This document shows positions 19,351-27,421 of a stretch of 61,842 nt of DNA, piece by piece. Made by a program: the position numbers and the translations under genes. The stretch lies in the NCBI GenBank assembly GCA_902589305.1, contig CACISL010000006.1:1-61842 (forward strand). Reading direction: 5' to 3'. The notes beneath the pieces were generated by a model. That model did no database searches, was not told where the DNA came from, and saw only the letters and a list, made by a program, of their open reading frames with translations. Numbering within the stretch: position 1 is the first letter of the stretch; the number at the start of each line of letters is the position of its first letter. This stretch comes from an uncultured Pelagibacteraceae bacterium. GTDB taxonomy: Bacteria; Pseudomonadota; Alphaproteobacteria; Pelagibacterales; Pelagibacteraceae.

Positions 19351-19929
19351 ATGACAGAAAATAATAAAAAAAAAGACCTAACAGATGAGAAGCAGAAAAA
19401 AGATTCTTCAAATAACTCGACGGATCTTACGGTTGATCAAAAATTAAAAGATACAGAGGATAAACTATTAAGATCATTAGCTGAAATTGAAAATCAACGA
19501 AGAAGATTTGAAAAAGAAATTAAAGATGCTTTTGAGTTTGGATCATTTAATTTCGCCAAAGAGAGCCTAGCAATATTAGATAATTTAGACAGGGCAAAAA
19601 ACGCAATAAAAAATGATGAAGTTTTAAAAACTAACAAAGATTTAAATAAATTTTTAGATAATATCTCAATTATTGAAAAAGATTTGATCTCAATTTTTGA
19701 AAGAAATAAAATTAAAAAAATTGAAGCTGTAGGTAAAAAATTTAACCCTAATTTTCATCAGGCCATGACGGAAATTGAAGATGATCTATCTGAAGCTGGA
19801 ACAATAGTCCAAGAAATACAATCTGGTTACATGCTAGGTGAAAGGTTGTTAAGACCGGCATTAGTGGCAGTTGCGAAGAAAAAAAATTCGAAAAATGAGG
19901 AAAAAGAGGAAAAAAAGGGGGGGAAATAA
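19351..19929 (+). CDS. grpE: Nucleotide exchange factor GrpE
   Basis: This is a 192-aa GrpE. A charged, disordered head precedes a long helix (LRSLAEIENQRRRFEKEI) and the beta-domain signature FNPNFHQAMTEIED...GYMLGERLLRPALVAVAK. It releases ADP from DnaK. The tail is Lys/Glu-rich, and its codons end in a run of A then seven G just before the stop, a homopolymer spot worth a read check. dnaK starts 54 nt later. Confidence 0.97.
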   Translation: MTENNKKKDLTDEKQKKDSSNNSTDLTVDQKLKDTEDKLLRSLAEIENQRRRFEKEIKDAFEFGSFNFAKESLAILDNLDRAKNAIKNDEVLKTNKDLNKFLDNISIIEKDLISIFERNKIKKIEAVGKKFNPNFHQAMTEIEDDLSEAGTIVQEIQSGYMLGERLLRPALVAVAKKKNSKNEEKEEKKGGK

Positions 19930-19930
19930 C

Positions 19931-19958
19931 CTTGTAGACCGAAAAAAAACACCCATAT
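19931..19958 (+). promoter_or_regulatory. Sigma-32 (RpoH)-like promoter upstream of dnaK
   Basis: CTTGTAG and ACCCATAT are separated by 13 bp in the grpE-dnaK spacer. The RpoH consensus is CTTGAAA - 13/14 bp - CCCCATNT, so most positions match in both boxes. The C-run in the -10 box is unusual for this AT-rich DNA, which makes a chance match less likely. Confidence 0.65.
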
Positions 19959-19983
19959 AAAACTAACAAAAGGAATAAATATT

Positions 19984-21909
19984 ATGAGTAAAGTAATTGG
20001 AATTGATTTAGGAACTACAAACTCTTGTGTGGCCATTATGGATGGTTCACAAGCTAAAGTTTTAGAAAATGTTGAAGGTGCGAGAACAACTCCTTCAGTT
20101 GTAGCCTTTTTAGAAAATGAGGAAAAATTAGTTGGACAACCCGCAAAGAGACAAGCAGTCACAAATGCAGGTGATACTATCTTTGCAGTTAAAAGACTTA
20201 TAGGAAGAAAATTTGATGGTCCGTCAGTTCAGAAAGATATTTCAAAAGTTCCGTATAAAATAGTTAAATCCGATAATGGTGACGCTTGGGTTGAGGGAAA
20301 AGGAAAAAAATATTCGCCTGCACAGATTTCTGCATTCGTTTTACAGAAAATGAAGGAAACAGCAGAAAAGTACTTAGGCCAGGCAGTTACTAAAGCAGTA
20401 ATTACGGTTCCAGCTTATTTTAACGACTCTCAAAGGCAAGCGACAAAAGATGCTGGAAAAATTGCCGGATTAGAAGTTTTAAGAATTATTAACGAACCAA
20501 CAGCAGCGTCTTTAGCATATGGCTTAGATAAAAAAGGTGGAAAAAAAATAGCTGTTTATGACTTAGGTGGAGGTACTTTTGATATATCAATTTTAGAAAT
20601 AGGTGATGGAGTATTTGAGGTTAAATCCACAAACGGGGATACTTTTTTAGGTGGAGAAGATTTTGATGATACAATTGTAGAGTATCTTGCGTCTGAATTT
20701 AAAAAAGATAACGGAATTGATTTAAAAACAGATAAACTAGCTCTTCAAAGATTAAAAGAGGCAGCTGAAAAAGCTAAAATTGAACTTTCATCAGCAGCTC
20801 AAACAGAAATAAATTTACCGTTTATTACTGCTGATAAATCAGGACCTAAACATTTAAATCTTAAATTCACTAGAGCTAAATTAGAAGCATTGGTTCAAAG
20901 CTTAGTTGATAGAACTTTAGAGCCTTGTAAAATAGCGTTGAAAGACTCGGGTTTTTCTGCGGCAGAAATTAACGAGGTTGTTCTTGTAGGTGGAATGACT
21001 AGAATGCCAAAAATAATTGAAACAGTAAAAAATTTCTTTGGTAAAGAACCAAACAAAAGTGTAAATCCTGATGAAGTTGTTGCAATGGGTGCAGCAATTC
21101 AGGGAGGCGTGTTACAAGGTGATGTAAAAGATGTTTTACTTTTAGATGTAACCCCTCTTTCACTTGGTATTGAAACACTTGGTGGAGTTTCGACAAAGCT
21201 TATTGAAAAAAATACTACTATCCCAACCAAAAAAAGTCAGGTTTTTTCAACTGCAGAAGATAATCAACCAGCAGTATCAATCAGAGTATTGCAAGGTGAA
21301 AGGGAGATGGCAGCTGATAATAAGATACTAGGAAATTTTGAATTAGTAGGAATACCTCCTGCACCAAGAGGAACGCCTCAAATAGAAGTAACATTTGATA
21401 TTGATGCAAACGGAATAGTGAGTGTTTCTGCTAAAGATAAAGGAACTGGAAAAGAGCAAAAAATTCAAATTCAAGCCTCTGGAGGTTTATCTGATGAAGA
21501 AATACAGAAAATGGTAAAAGATGCTGAGGCAAATAAGGAAGCTGATAAGAAAAAAAGAGAAACAGTGGATGCAAGAAACCAAGCTGACAGCCTAGTTTTT
21601 TCAACCGAAAAAAGTTTAAAAGAACATGGTGATAAAATTTCTGCTGAGGAGAAAAAGTCTATTGAGAGCGGTATCACAGACCTTAAAAAATCTTTAGAAG
21701 GTACTGATATTGAAGATATTAAGAAAAAAACTCAAAATTTAATTCAAGTTTCTATGAAATTAGGTGAAGCTGTTTACAAAAGCCAACAAAAACCAGATAA
21801 CAATGATAAAGGCACTGGTGGATCAAAAGATGCTAAACCTGATGAGAAAGATAATGTAGTAGATGCAGATTTTGAAGACGTAAAAGAAGATAAAGAAAAG
21901 AGCGCCTAA
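19984..21909 (+). CDS. dnaK: Molecular chaperone DnaK (Hsp70)
   Basis: This 641-aa protein is of usual length. The ATPase domain starts with [16 protein letters not shown] and contains [16 protein letters not shown] and [13 protein letters not shown]. The substrate domain and an acidic lid/tail follow. AAAGGA lies before the ATG. It works with GrpE (upstream) and DnaJ (23 nt downstream). A heat-shock-type promoter precedes it. Confidence 0.99.
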   Translation: MSKVIGIDLGTTNSCVAIMDGSQAKVLENVEGARTTPSVVAFLENEEKLVGQPAKRQAVTNAGDTIFAVKRLIGRKFDGPSVQKDISKVPYKIVKSDNGDAWVEGKGKKYSPAQISAFVLQKMKETAEKYLGQAVTKAVITVPAYFNDSQRQATKDAGKIAGLEVLRIINEPTAASLAYGLDKKGGKKIAVYDLGGGTFDISILEIGDGVFEVKSTNGDTFLGGEDFDDTIVEYLASEFKKDNGIDLKTDKLALQRLKEAAEKAKIELSSAAQTEINLPFITADKSGPKHLNLKFTRAKLEALVQSLVDRTLEPCKIALKDSGFSAAEINEVVLVGGMTRMPKIIETVKNFFGKEPNKSVNPDEVVAMGAAIQGGVLQGDVKDVLLLDVTPLSLGIETLGGVSTKLIEKNTTIPTKKSQVFSTAEDNQPAVSIRVLQGEREMAADNKILGNFELVGIPPAPRGTPQIEVTFDIDANGIVSVSAKDKGTGKEQKIQIQASGGLSDEEIQKMVKDAEANKEADKKKRETVDARNQADSLVFSTEKSLKEHGDKISAEEKKSIESGITDLKKSLEGTDIEDIKKKTQNLIQVSMKLGEAVYKSQQKPDNNDKGTGGSKDAKPDEKDNVVDADFEDVKEDKEKSA

Positions 21910-21932
21910 GATAAAAAATAAGGAGACGTCCT

Positions 21933-23051
21933 GTGGCTAAAAGAGATTGTTATGATGTCTTAGGTATCCCAAGGGGAGCTTCCAAAGACGATGTCAAAAA
22001 AGCTTACAGAAAACTGGCTCTAAAATATCACCCAGATAAAAATAAAGGCGATAAAGCATCAGAAGAAAAATTTAAAGAGGCCAGCGAAGCATATCACATA
22101 CTCTCCGATGACAAGAGGAAAGCTAACTACGATCAGTTTGGCCACGCAGCATTTGAGGGTGGCGGAGGTGGATTTCAAGGTTTTGGTGGTTTTGATAGTT
22201 CGTCTTTCTCAGATATTTTTGAAGATTTCTTCAGTGACTTTGGTGGTGGCTCTTCTAGAAGAACAAGCAACAGAGGAAATGATTTAAGATATGACGTTAG
22301 TATTAGTTTAGAAGATGCTTATAAAGGTACTGAAAAGAACGTACGATATACTACTTATAAATCCTGTAAATCTTGTTCAGGCAGTGGTGCAGCAAAAGGA
22401 TCTAAACCAATAAGATGCGATTATTGCTCTGGCAGAGGAAAGGTAAGAACAAACCAAGGTTTTTTTACAGTTCAACAAACTTGTCCGCAGTGTAGTGGTT
22501 ATGGAGAAATGATAGGAACACCTTGCAGTATATGTAGTGGAAATGGAAAAACGCAAGCAAATGAAAATGTAACAGTAAAAATTCCAAAGGGAGTTGACGA
22601 CGGAACAAGAATAAGATTGTCTGGCAAAGGCGAGGCTGGTTCTAAGGGTGGCTCTAGTGGAGACTTATATTTATTTATTTCAATAGACAATCATAATATT
22701 TTTAAAAGGTCAGATGAAAATTTATATTATGAGCTACCAATCTCATTTTCTGATGCAGCATTAGGAACCTCTGTTGAAGTACCCTCTATTGATGGAGGTA
22801 AATCTAAAATCAAAATTCCTGCAGGAACTCAACACGGAAAACAATTTAGATTAAAAGGAAAAGGAATGCCGGTCTTAAGGAGAAGTGTATTTGGTGATCT
22901 TTATATAAGAGTTGTAACGCAAGTCCCGGTATCATTATCTAAAAGACAAAAAGAGATATTGGAAGAGTTTAATCAAATAGAGTCAAATAAACCAGATCCG
23001 GTTATTAAAAGCTTTTTTGAGAAAGCTAAAAAATTCTGGAAAAAAGCATAA
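21933..23051 (+). CDS. dnaJ: Co-chaperone DnaJ (Hsp40)
   Basis: This is a 372-aa DnaJ. The J domain carries the HPD motif ([12 protein letters not shown]), followed by a Gly/Phe-rich stretch. Four CxxCxGxG zinc repeats are present ([32 protein letters not shown]), then the substrate-binding C-terminal domain. The start is GTG, supported by AAGGAG 7 nt upstream. It stimulates DnaK ATPase and delivers clients. Confidence 0.98.
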   Translation: MAKRDCYDVLGIPRGASKDDVKKAYRKLALKYHPDKNKGDKASEEKFKEASEAYHILSDDKRKANYDQFGHAAFEGGGGGFQGFGGFDSSSFSDIFEDFFSDFGGGSSRRTSNRGNDLRYDVSISLEDAYKGTEKNVRYTTYKSCKSCSGSGAAKGSKPIRCDYCSGRGKVRTNQGFFTVQQTCPQCSGYGEMIGTPCSICSGNGKTQANENVTVKIPKGVDDGTRIRLSGKGEAGSKGGSSGDLYLFISIDNHNIFKRSDENLYYELPISFSDAALGTSVEVPSIDGGKSKIKIPAGTQHGKQFRLKGKGMPVLRRSVFGDLYIRVVTQVPVSLSKRQKEILEEFNQIESNKPDPVIKSFFEKAKKFWKKA

Positions 23052-23055
23052 TTGA

Positions 23056-23223
23056 ATGAATACCGATCAAATAATGTCTGCAATATTTCTTATTGCGGTG
23101 CTTATTTTAATCTTACCTAGTTTTTTATCCACTAATTATAAATTAAAACAATTTTTAAGTAATTTATCTATCTGGACTATAATTACACTAGTGATTATTG
23201 TAGTTATTTATTTAATTGAATAA
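23056..23223 (+). CDS. Small two-helix membrane protein (55 aa)
   Basis: ATG AAT ACC opens a 55-codon ORF that fills the dnaJ-dapB gap exactly. It starts 4 nt after dnaJ, and its TAA shares an A with the dapB ATG. The peptide has two strong hydrophobic segments (AIFLIAVLILILPSFL and WTIITLVIIVVIYLI) joined by a short basic turn (NYKLKQFL). I do not recognise the family with certainty. The layout is reminiscent of the N-terminal anchor of TIGR02281-type aspartic proteases, but no protease domain follows. The tight packing suggests it is a real gene. Confidence 0.7.
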   Translation: MNTDQIMSAIFLIAVLILILPSFLSTNYKLKQFLSNLSIWTIITLVIIVVIYLIE

Positions 23224-23999
23224 TGAAAAAAATACATTTAGCTATTTCAGGATGCATGGGTAGAATGGGTCAAGAACTCATTAAATCAGTAAATAAAAAT
23301 AGATATTTTAAAATTGTATCATTAACTGAAAATAGGAAAATAAAAGGAAAAATTTTAGGGCTTAAGCCAGAGTCAAATTCAGTAAGTGCGTTTAAAAAGG
23401 CGAGCGTTATTATAGATTTTACAGTACCAAAGTGCACATTAGAAATTCTTAAAATTGCAGTAAAACAAAAAAAGAAAATTGTTATTGGGACGACTGGTTT
23501 TACAAAAAAAGAAGAAGATGTAATTAAAAGATTTTCAAAAAAAATCCCTATATTAAAAGCTGGTAACATGAGTTTAGGTATTAATTTGTTAATGTATTTA
23601 ACCGAAATAGCCTCAAAATCTTTGGGTAAGAATTTTTTGAGTAAAATTTACGAAGTTCATCACAAACATAAGAAAGATTATCCATCAGGTACTGCATTAA
23701 TGCTTGGCAGAGGAGTCGCAAAAGGTAAGAACAAAGATTTTTATAGTTTAATTGGAAAGAAATATTTAAATAAAAAGTCATTTCCTTACGGGAAAAAAAT
23801 AAACTTTAACTCTATTAGAAAAGGGCAAGTAATAGGAGAGCATGAGATAACTTTTTCTAGTGGCAAAGAAAAAGTAACACTAAATCACGAGTCATTTGAT
23901 AGAGCTTTATACTCTGAGGGCGCACTTACTGCTGCTAAATGGTTGATTAACAAAAAGCCTGGTCTTTACTCAATGAGGGACCTTTTGAACTTTAAGTGA
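23223..23999 (+). CDS. dapB: 4-hydroxy-tetrahydrodipicolinate reductase
   Basis: This is a 258-aa DapB. The nucleotide-binding loop is AISGCMGRMGQELIKSV; VIGTTGFTKKEEDVI and the active-site segment YEVHHKHKKDYPSGTALML follow. It performs the second committed step of lysine/diaminopimelate synthesis. Its stop overlaps the GTG start of nth (GTGA), implying coupled translation. Confidence 0.97.
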   Translation: MKKIHLAISGCMGRMGQELIKSVNKNRYFKIVSLTENRKIKGKILGLKPESNSVSAFKKASVIIDFTVPKCTLEILKIAVKQKKKIVIGTTGFTKKEEDVIKRFSKKIPILKAGNMSLGINLLMYLTEIASKSLGKNFLSKIYEVHHKHKKDYPSGTALMLGRGVAKGKNKDFYSLIGKKYLNKKSFPYGKKINFNSIRKGQVIGEHEITFSSGKEKVTLNHESFDRALYSEGALTAAKWLINKKPGLYSMRDLLNFK

Positions 24000-24649
24000 A
24001 CAATAAAAAAAAATCTAAAATTATTATAAAAATCTTAAACAAAACTTATCCAAAAGTTCCCATTCCCTTAAATTACAAAAATACTTTTACTCTCTTAGTA
24101 TCTGTTCTACTTTCAGCACAATGCACTGACGTGAATGTTAATAATGTAACAAAAAATATTTATCCAAAGTATTATAGACCAGAACATTTTGTAAAGTTAG
24201 GAAGAAAAAAAATTGAAAGATTAATAAAGAAAATTGGAATTTTTAGAGTAAAAGCTAAAAGTATTTTTTATTTATCTAAAACATTAATTGAAAAACATAA
24301 TGGTAATGTTCCTAATAATTATGAGGATCTTGAAAAATTACCTGGAGTAGGTCACAAAACAGCTAGTGTTGTCATGTCTCAAGGTTTTGGATTTCCAGCT
24401 TTTCCAGTGGACACACATATACATAGATTAGCGCAAAGATGGGGTTTAACTAATGGAAAAAGCGTAGTGCAAACAGAGAAAGATTTGAAAGAATATTTTC
24501 CAAAAAAATACTGGAATAGACTTCATCTTCAAATTATTTGGTATGGAAGAGAATATTGTAAGGCACGAGATTGTCATGGAATAACTTGTAAAATTTGCAA
24601 AAGCTGTTATCCAAATAGAAAAAAACCAGTAAAAACTAAAAAAGCATGA
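23996..24649 (+). CDS. nth: Endonuclease III-type DNA glycosylase/AP lyase
   Basis: This 217-aa HhH-GPD protein starts at GTG overlapping the dapB stop. The helix-hairpin-helix carries the catalytic Lys (LEKLPGVGHKTASVV), and the catalytic Asp is in PAFPVDTHIHRLAQRWG. It excises oxidised pyrimidines in base-excision repair. The C-terminal cysteines are C188, C193, C198, C201 and C204. That is not the classical C-x6-C-x2-C-x5-C spacing of the 4Fe-4S loop, so the cluster arrangement is atypical. Confidence 0.92.
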   Translation: MNNKKKSKIIIKILNKTYPKVPIPLNYKNTFTLLVSVLLSAQCTDVNVNNVTKNIYPKYYRPEHFVKLGRKKIERLIKKIGIFRVKAKSIFYLSKTLIEKHNGNVPNNYEDLEKLPGVGHKTASVVMSQGFGFPAFPVDTHIHRLAQRWGLTNGKSVVQTEKDLKEYFPKKYWNRLHLQIIWYGREYCKARDCHGITCKICKSCYPNRKKPVKTKKA

Positions 24650-24656
24650 TCTTTAA

Positions 24657-25586
24657 ATGAAAATATTAGGAATAGGAAACGCAATAGTAGATGTGCTTTG
24701 TAAAGTAGACGATAATTTCATCCAAAATAATTCTTTAACAAAAAGCACTATGAAATTAGTCGATGAGAAAGAATTTAGCTCATTATTATCTAATCTAAAG
24801 ATTTCAGAAACAGTAGCTGGTGGCTCCGTTGCAAATTCAATTGTAGGATTGTCTCAATTAGGAAATAAGGTGGGTTTTATTGGTAAAATCAGTGATGACG
24901 ATCTTGGAAACAAATACGAGCAAGATTTAAAAAAAGAGAAAGTTGAATACTTCTATTCCAAAAAAAAAGAGAGAATACCAACTGGAACCTGTTTAATTTT
25001 AATAACCCCAGACTCTGAAAGGACTATGATAACTTTTTTGGGTACTGCAGGTAAAATCAATAAAGAGGATATCGATGTTAATGCAATTAAGAAAGCTGAA
25101 ATTTTGTTTTTAGAAGGATATCTATGGGATGAGGGTGAACCAAAAAAAGCTTTTGACAAAGCAATTAGGTGCTCAAATAAAGTTGCGATGTCATTATCAG
25201 ATTTATTTTGTGTAGAAAGACATAAAGCTGATTTTTTAAACTTAGTGAAAAGCAGACTTGATATAACTTTTTCAAACGAACAAGAAATAATGTCTTTGAT
25301 AAATACCTCTAATTTTAATGAAGTAATTGAATTTTCAAAAAAAATTAAAAAATTAATAGTCATCACAAGAGGAGATAAAGGTGCATTAGCAATTAACGGA
25401 GATGAGGTGGTAGAATGCTTAGCGAATAAAAATCTTAAGGTAGTTGATCTTACAGGTGCTGGTGACTTATTTGCTGGAGGATTTCTGCATGGGCTTATTA
25501 ATGGAAAAACTATTAAAGAAAGTTTAGTTAAAGGCACAGAAATGTCTTCAAAAGTAATTCAAATTATTGGTGCAAGAATCAAATAA
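24657..25586 (+). CDS. PfkB-family sugar/nucleoside kinase, adenosine kinase-like
   Basis: This is a 309-aa ribokinase-fold protein. The N-terminal GNAIVDVLCKVDD and AGGSVANSIVGLSQLG are typical of the adenosine-kinase-like branch. The C-terminal PfkB signature DLTGAGDLFAGGFLHGL holds the catalytic Asp and anion hole. It probably phosphorylates adenosine or a related nucleoside/sugar; substrate is not proven by sequence. It starts 7 nt after nth and ends 2 nt before the convergent arfA-like ORF. Confidence 0.87.
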   Translation: MKILGIGNAIVDVLCKVDDNFIQNNSLTKSTMKLVDEKEFSSLLSNLKISETVAGGSVANSIVGLSQLGNKVGFIGKISDDDLGNKYEQDLKKEKVEYFYSKKKERIPTGTCLILITPDSERTMITFLGTAGKINKEDIDVNAIKKAEILFLEGYLWDEGEPKKAFDKAIRCSNKVAMSLSDLFCVERHKADFLNLVKSRLDITFSNEQEIMSLINTSNFNEVIEFSKKIKKLIVITRGDKGALAINGDEVVECLANKNLKVVDLTGAGDLFAGGFLHGLINGKTIKESLVKGTEMSSKVIQIIGARIK

Positions 25587-25588
25587 AA

Positions 25589-25696
25589 TTACTTTTTCTT
25601 TCTTTTAAAACTACCTTTTCCTTTCTTAGGTTTAATTACTCTTTTTCTATATTTTGCAGAAAGTAAATCAAAAGCATATTTATTTCTTTTTTTCAT
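25589..25696 (-). CDS. arfA: ArfA-like alternative ribosome-rescue factor (35 aa)
   Basis: This is a 35-codon minus-strand ORF. Its core reads DLLSAKYRKRV...KKGKGSFKRK. This lines up with the E. coli ArfA core (LLHDPLFRQRV...KKGKGSYMRK): an Arg-Val end of a helix followed by a basic KGKGS tail that enters the mRNA channel. ArfA recruits RF2 to ribosomes stalled on non-stop mRNA. The ATG overlaps the response-regulator TGA (ATGA), so translation is probably coupled. The ORF is naturally short, without the long C-terminal segment of enterobacterial precursors. Identification rests on motif recall, so some doubt remains. Confidence 0.72.
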   Translation of the reverse strand: MKKRNKYAFDLLSAKYRKRVIKPKKGKGSFKRKKK

Positions 25697-26298
25697 AAGT
25701 GGTAACCGTCTTTTTTATTGAAAATAAATTTATCATCCATAAAGTTATCACTTATTTTCTTTCTTAATCTATAAATATGTGTTTCAACTGTATGGGTGTC
25801 TGCATCAGTTGAATAGTTCCACACAGATGATAAAATTTTATTTTTTGAAATTGGTTTTGAATTATTGAGAAGTAATTCAATGAGCTGAATCTCTTTTTCA
25901 GTTAAAATAATAGAACTATTTTTTTTAGATAATTTTTTTTCATTTTTATCTAACATGTATTTTTTAACCTTTATTGATGAATTTCTATTAAATCTTTTTT
26001 TTACTGCAATATTTTCTATTACCAAATTAATTTCTTTCACTGTAGTTGGAAGTTGTAATATGGCGTCACAAGTTATTGAAAGATTTTTTTTTAGGGAAGC
26101 ACATACCTTTAAAGATTTACTTTTGGAAAAAAAATCTTTTTTTTGCTTATCAACGAATGACTCCTCATGGAATAAAATTATATCGTAGCTATTATTCAAT
26201 TTTTCTGTGAAGTGATTAAACTTTAAAAAAGGCTTAAGTTCATTTATTGTATTAAGAAATGAAACAGGTCCACAAATTAAAACATTTAATTGATGCAT
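25693..26298 (-). CDS. OmpR-type winged-helix regulator with degenerate receiver
   Basis: This is a 201-aa protein. The C-terminal half is a clear Trans_reg_C winged helix (LTEKEIQLIELLLNN; THTVETHIYRLRKKI). The N-terminal half has the pattern of a receiver domain but lacks its chemistry. The place of the phospho-acceptor Asp is His44 (YDIILFHEESF), and the acidic pair near residue 10 is replaced by CGP. Phosphorylation-independent control is likely. No kinase gene is adjacent. The start codon lies in an ATGCAT shared with the divergent L,D-transpeptidase. The 3' end is coupled to the arfA-like ORF. Confidence 0.85.
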   Translation of the reverse strand: MHQLNVLICGPVSFLNTINELKPFLKFNHFTEKLNNSYDIILFHEESFVDKQKKDFFSKSKSLKVCASLKKNLSITCDAILQLPTTVKEINLVIENIAVKKRFNRNSSIKVKKYMLDKNEKKLSKKNSSIILTEKEIQLIELLLNNSKPISKNKILSSVWNYSTDADTHTVETHIYRLRKKISDNFMDDKFIFNKKDGYHL

Positions 26299-26793
26299 AT
26301 TAAAATTAATAGAAAATACCTTACCTATAACAAATATAAAGTAAAATGTGCTTTAGGTAAAAAAGGAATTGGTAATAAAAAAAGAGAAGGTGACCTTATT
26401 ACTCCTAAAGGCCAATATAAAGTAAAGTTTATTTTATGTAGGAGAGATAGAATTCAAAATATTAAATCTAAAATTAAAATAATTACAATACAAAAGAATA
26501 TGGGTTGGTGCGATGATCCCAAATCAAAAAAATATAATCAGTTAGTCAAACTTCCGTTTAATTTTAGCCATGAAAAACTTTTTAAAAATGAAAATATCTA
26601 CGATTTAATTCTTGTTTTAAATTATAATATGAATCCAATAAGGAAAAATAAAGGTAGTGCAATTTTTATCCACGTCGCAAAAAATAATTATAGTAAAACT
26701 CGAGGCTGTATAGCTATAAATAAAATTTCATTAATTAATGTTATTAAAAATTTAAAAAAAAATACTGTTATTAAGATCTCGAACCGAAAATAG
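26293..26793 (+). CDS. YkuD-type L,D-transpeptidase family protein without signal peptide
   Basis: About 166 aa from the ATG (a TTG one codon upstream is also in frame). The YkuD catalytic region is FIHVAKNNYSKTRGCIAI, with His, and Cys in the motif [S/T]-x-G-C. GDLITPKGQYKV is the usual early YkuD motif. The family cross-links peptidoglycan through 3-3 bonds. No signal peptide or membrane helix is visible, so export is unexplained; it resembles the short COG3786 branch. It ends 23 nt inside the convergent yggS. Confidence 0.8.
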   Translation: MHIKINRKYLTYNKYKVKCALGKKGIGNKKREGDLITPKGQYKVKFILCRRDRIQNIKSKIKIITIQKNMGWCDDPKSKKYNQLVKLPFNFSHEKLFKNENIYDLILVLNYNMNPIRKNKGSAIFIHVAKNNYSKTRGCIAINKISLINVIKNLKKNTVIKISNRK

Positions 26794-27421
26794 AACTTCC
26801 TATTCTCACAAAAGTAGCACCATGCTTTACAGCATCTAGATAATCAGCTGACATGCCCATACTTAACTCTTTTAAAGCGAGTGAATTGTTTAACTCGCTT
26901 AAGGATTTAAAATATTTTTCTGTATTATCATCATTGGGAGGGATAATCATTAATCCTATAACTTTAAGACGAGATTCATTAATACAGTAATTATAAAAAG
27001 CGTCTAAATCTGCTACAGGAATTCCTGATTTTTGAATTTCGTTTCCTATGTTGACTTGAATAAAATATTTAAGTTGCTTATTAAATTTAGACTGGCACTT
27101 AGAAAGAACGTCAGCAAGCTTTTGACTATCCAACGAATGAATATAATCAAATAATTTTACAGCGTCTTTTGCTTTATTACTTTGTAATTTCCCAACCATG
27201 TGTAATTGAAGATTTTGATTTTGTTTTTTCAAGTCATTCCATTTTGAGTGAGCCTCTTGAACTTTATTCTCACCAAAATGAATATGGCCATATTCGACTA
27301 GAGGCATAATATAGTTCAAAGAAAATGTTTTACTTACAGCTATAATATTGACCGGTCTAAAAGGTTTTAAGGAGTTAATATTAGATTTTGTTTTATTAAA
27401 TCTATCAATTATTGTGTTCAT
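26771..27421 (-). CDS. yggS: PLP-binding protein YggS/PLPBP
   Basis: This is a 216-aa alanine-racemase-N-fold protein. The PLP Lys is in VNIIAVSKTFSL; HFGENKVQEA and LQLHMVGKLQSNKAK follow. The C-terminal LSMGMSADYLDAVKHGATFV is diagnostic. It contributes to vitamin B6 and amino-acid homeostasis without known catalysis. Its ATG touches the ATG of the divergent ThiE-like gene (CATATG). Confidence 0.96.
   Translation of the reverse strand: MNTIIDRFNKTKSNINSLKPFRPVNIIAVSKTFSLNYIMPLVEYGHIHFGENKVQEAHSKWNDLKKQNQNLQLHMVGKLQSNKAKDAVKLFDYIHSLDSQKLADVLSKCQSKFNKQLKYFIQVNIGNEIQKSGIPVADLDAFYNYCINESRLKVIGLMIIPPNDDNTEKYFKSLSELNNSLALKELSMGMSADYLDAVKHGATFVRIGSSIFGSRS

Noticed and set aside
19905-19926. Frameshift at the A/G homopolymers at the end of grpE
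   Set aside because: The family-conserved part of GrpE is complete before this point and the stop follows normally; only a sequencing-error caution remains.
24953-25537. 194-aa minus-strand ORF inside the adenosine-kinase-like gene
   Set aside because: It is antisense to a clear PfkB gene, has no recognisable motifs and a composition typical of a reverse-strand shadow.
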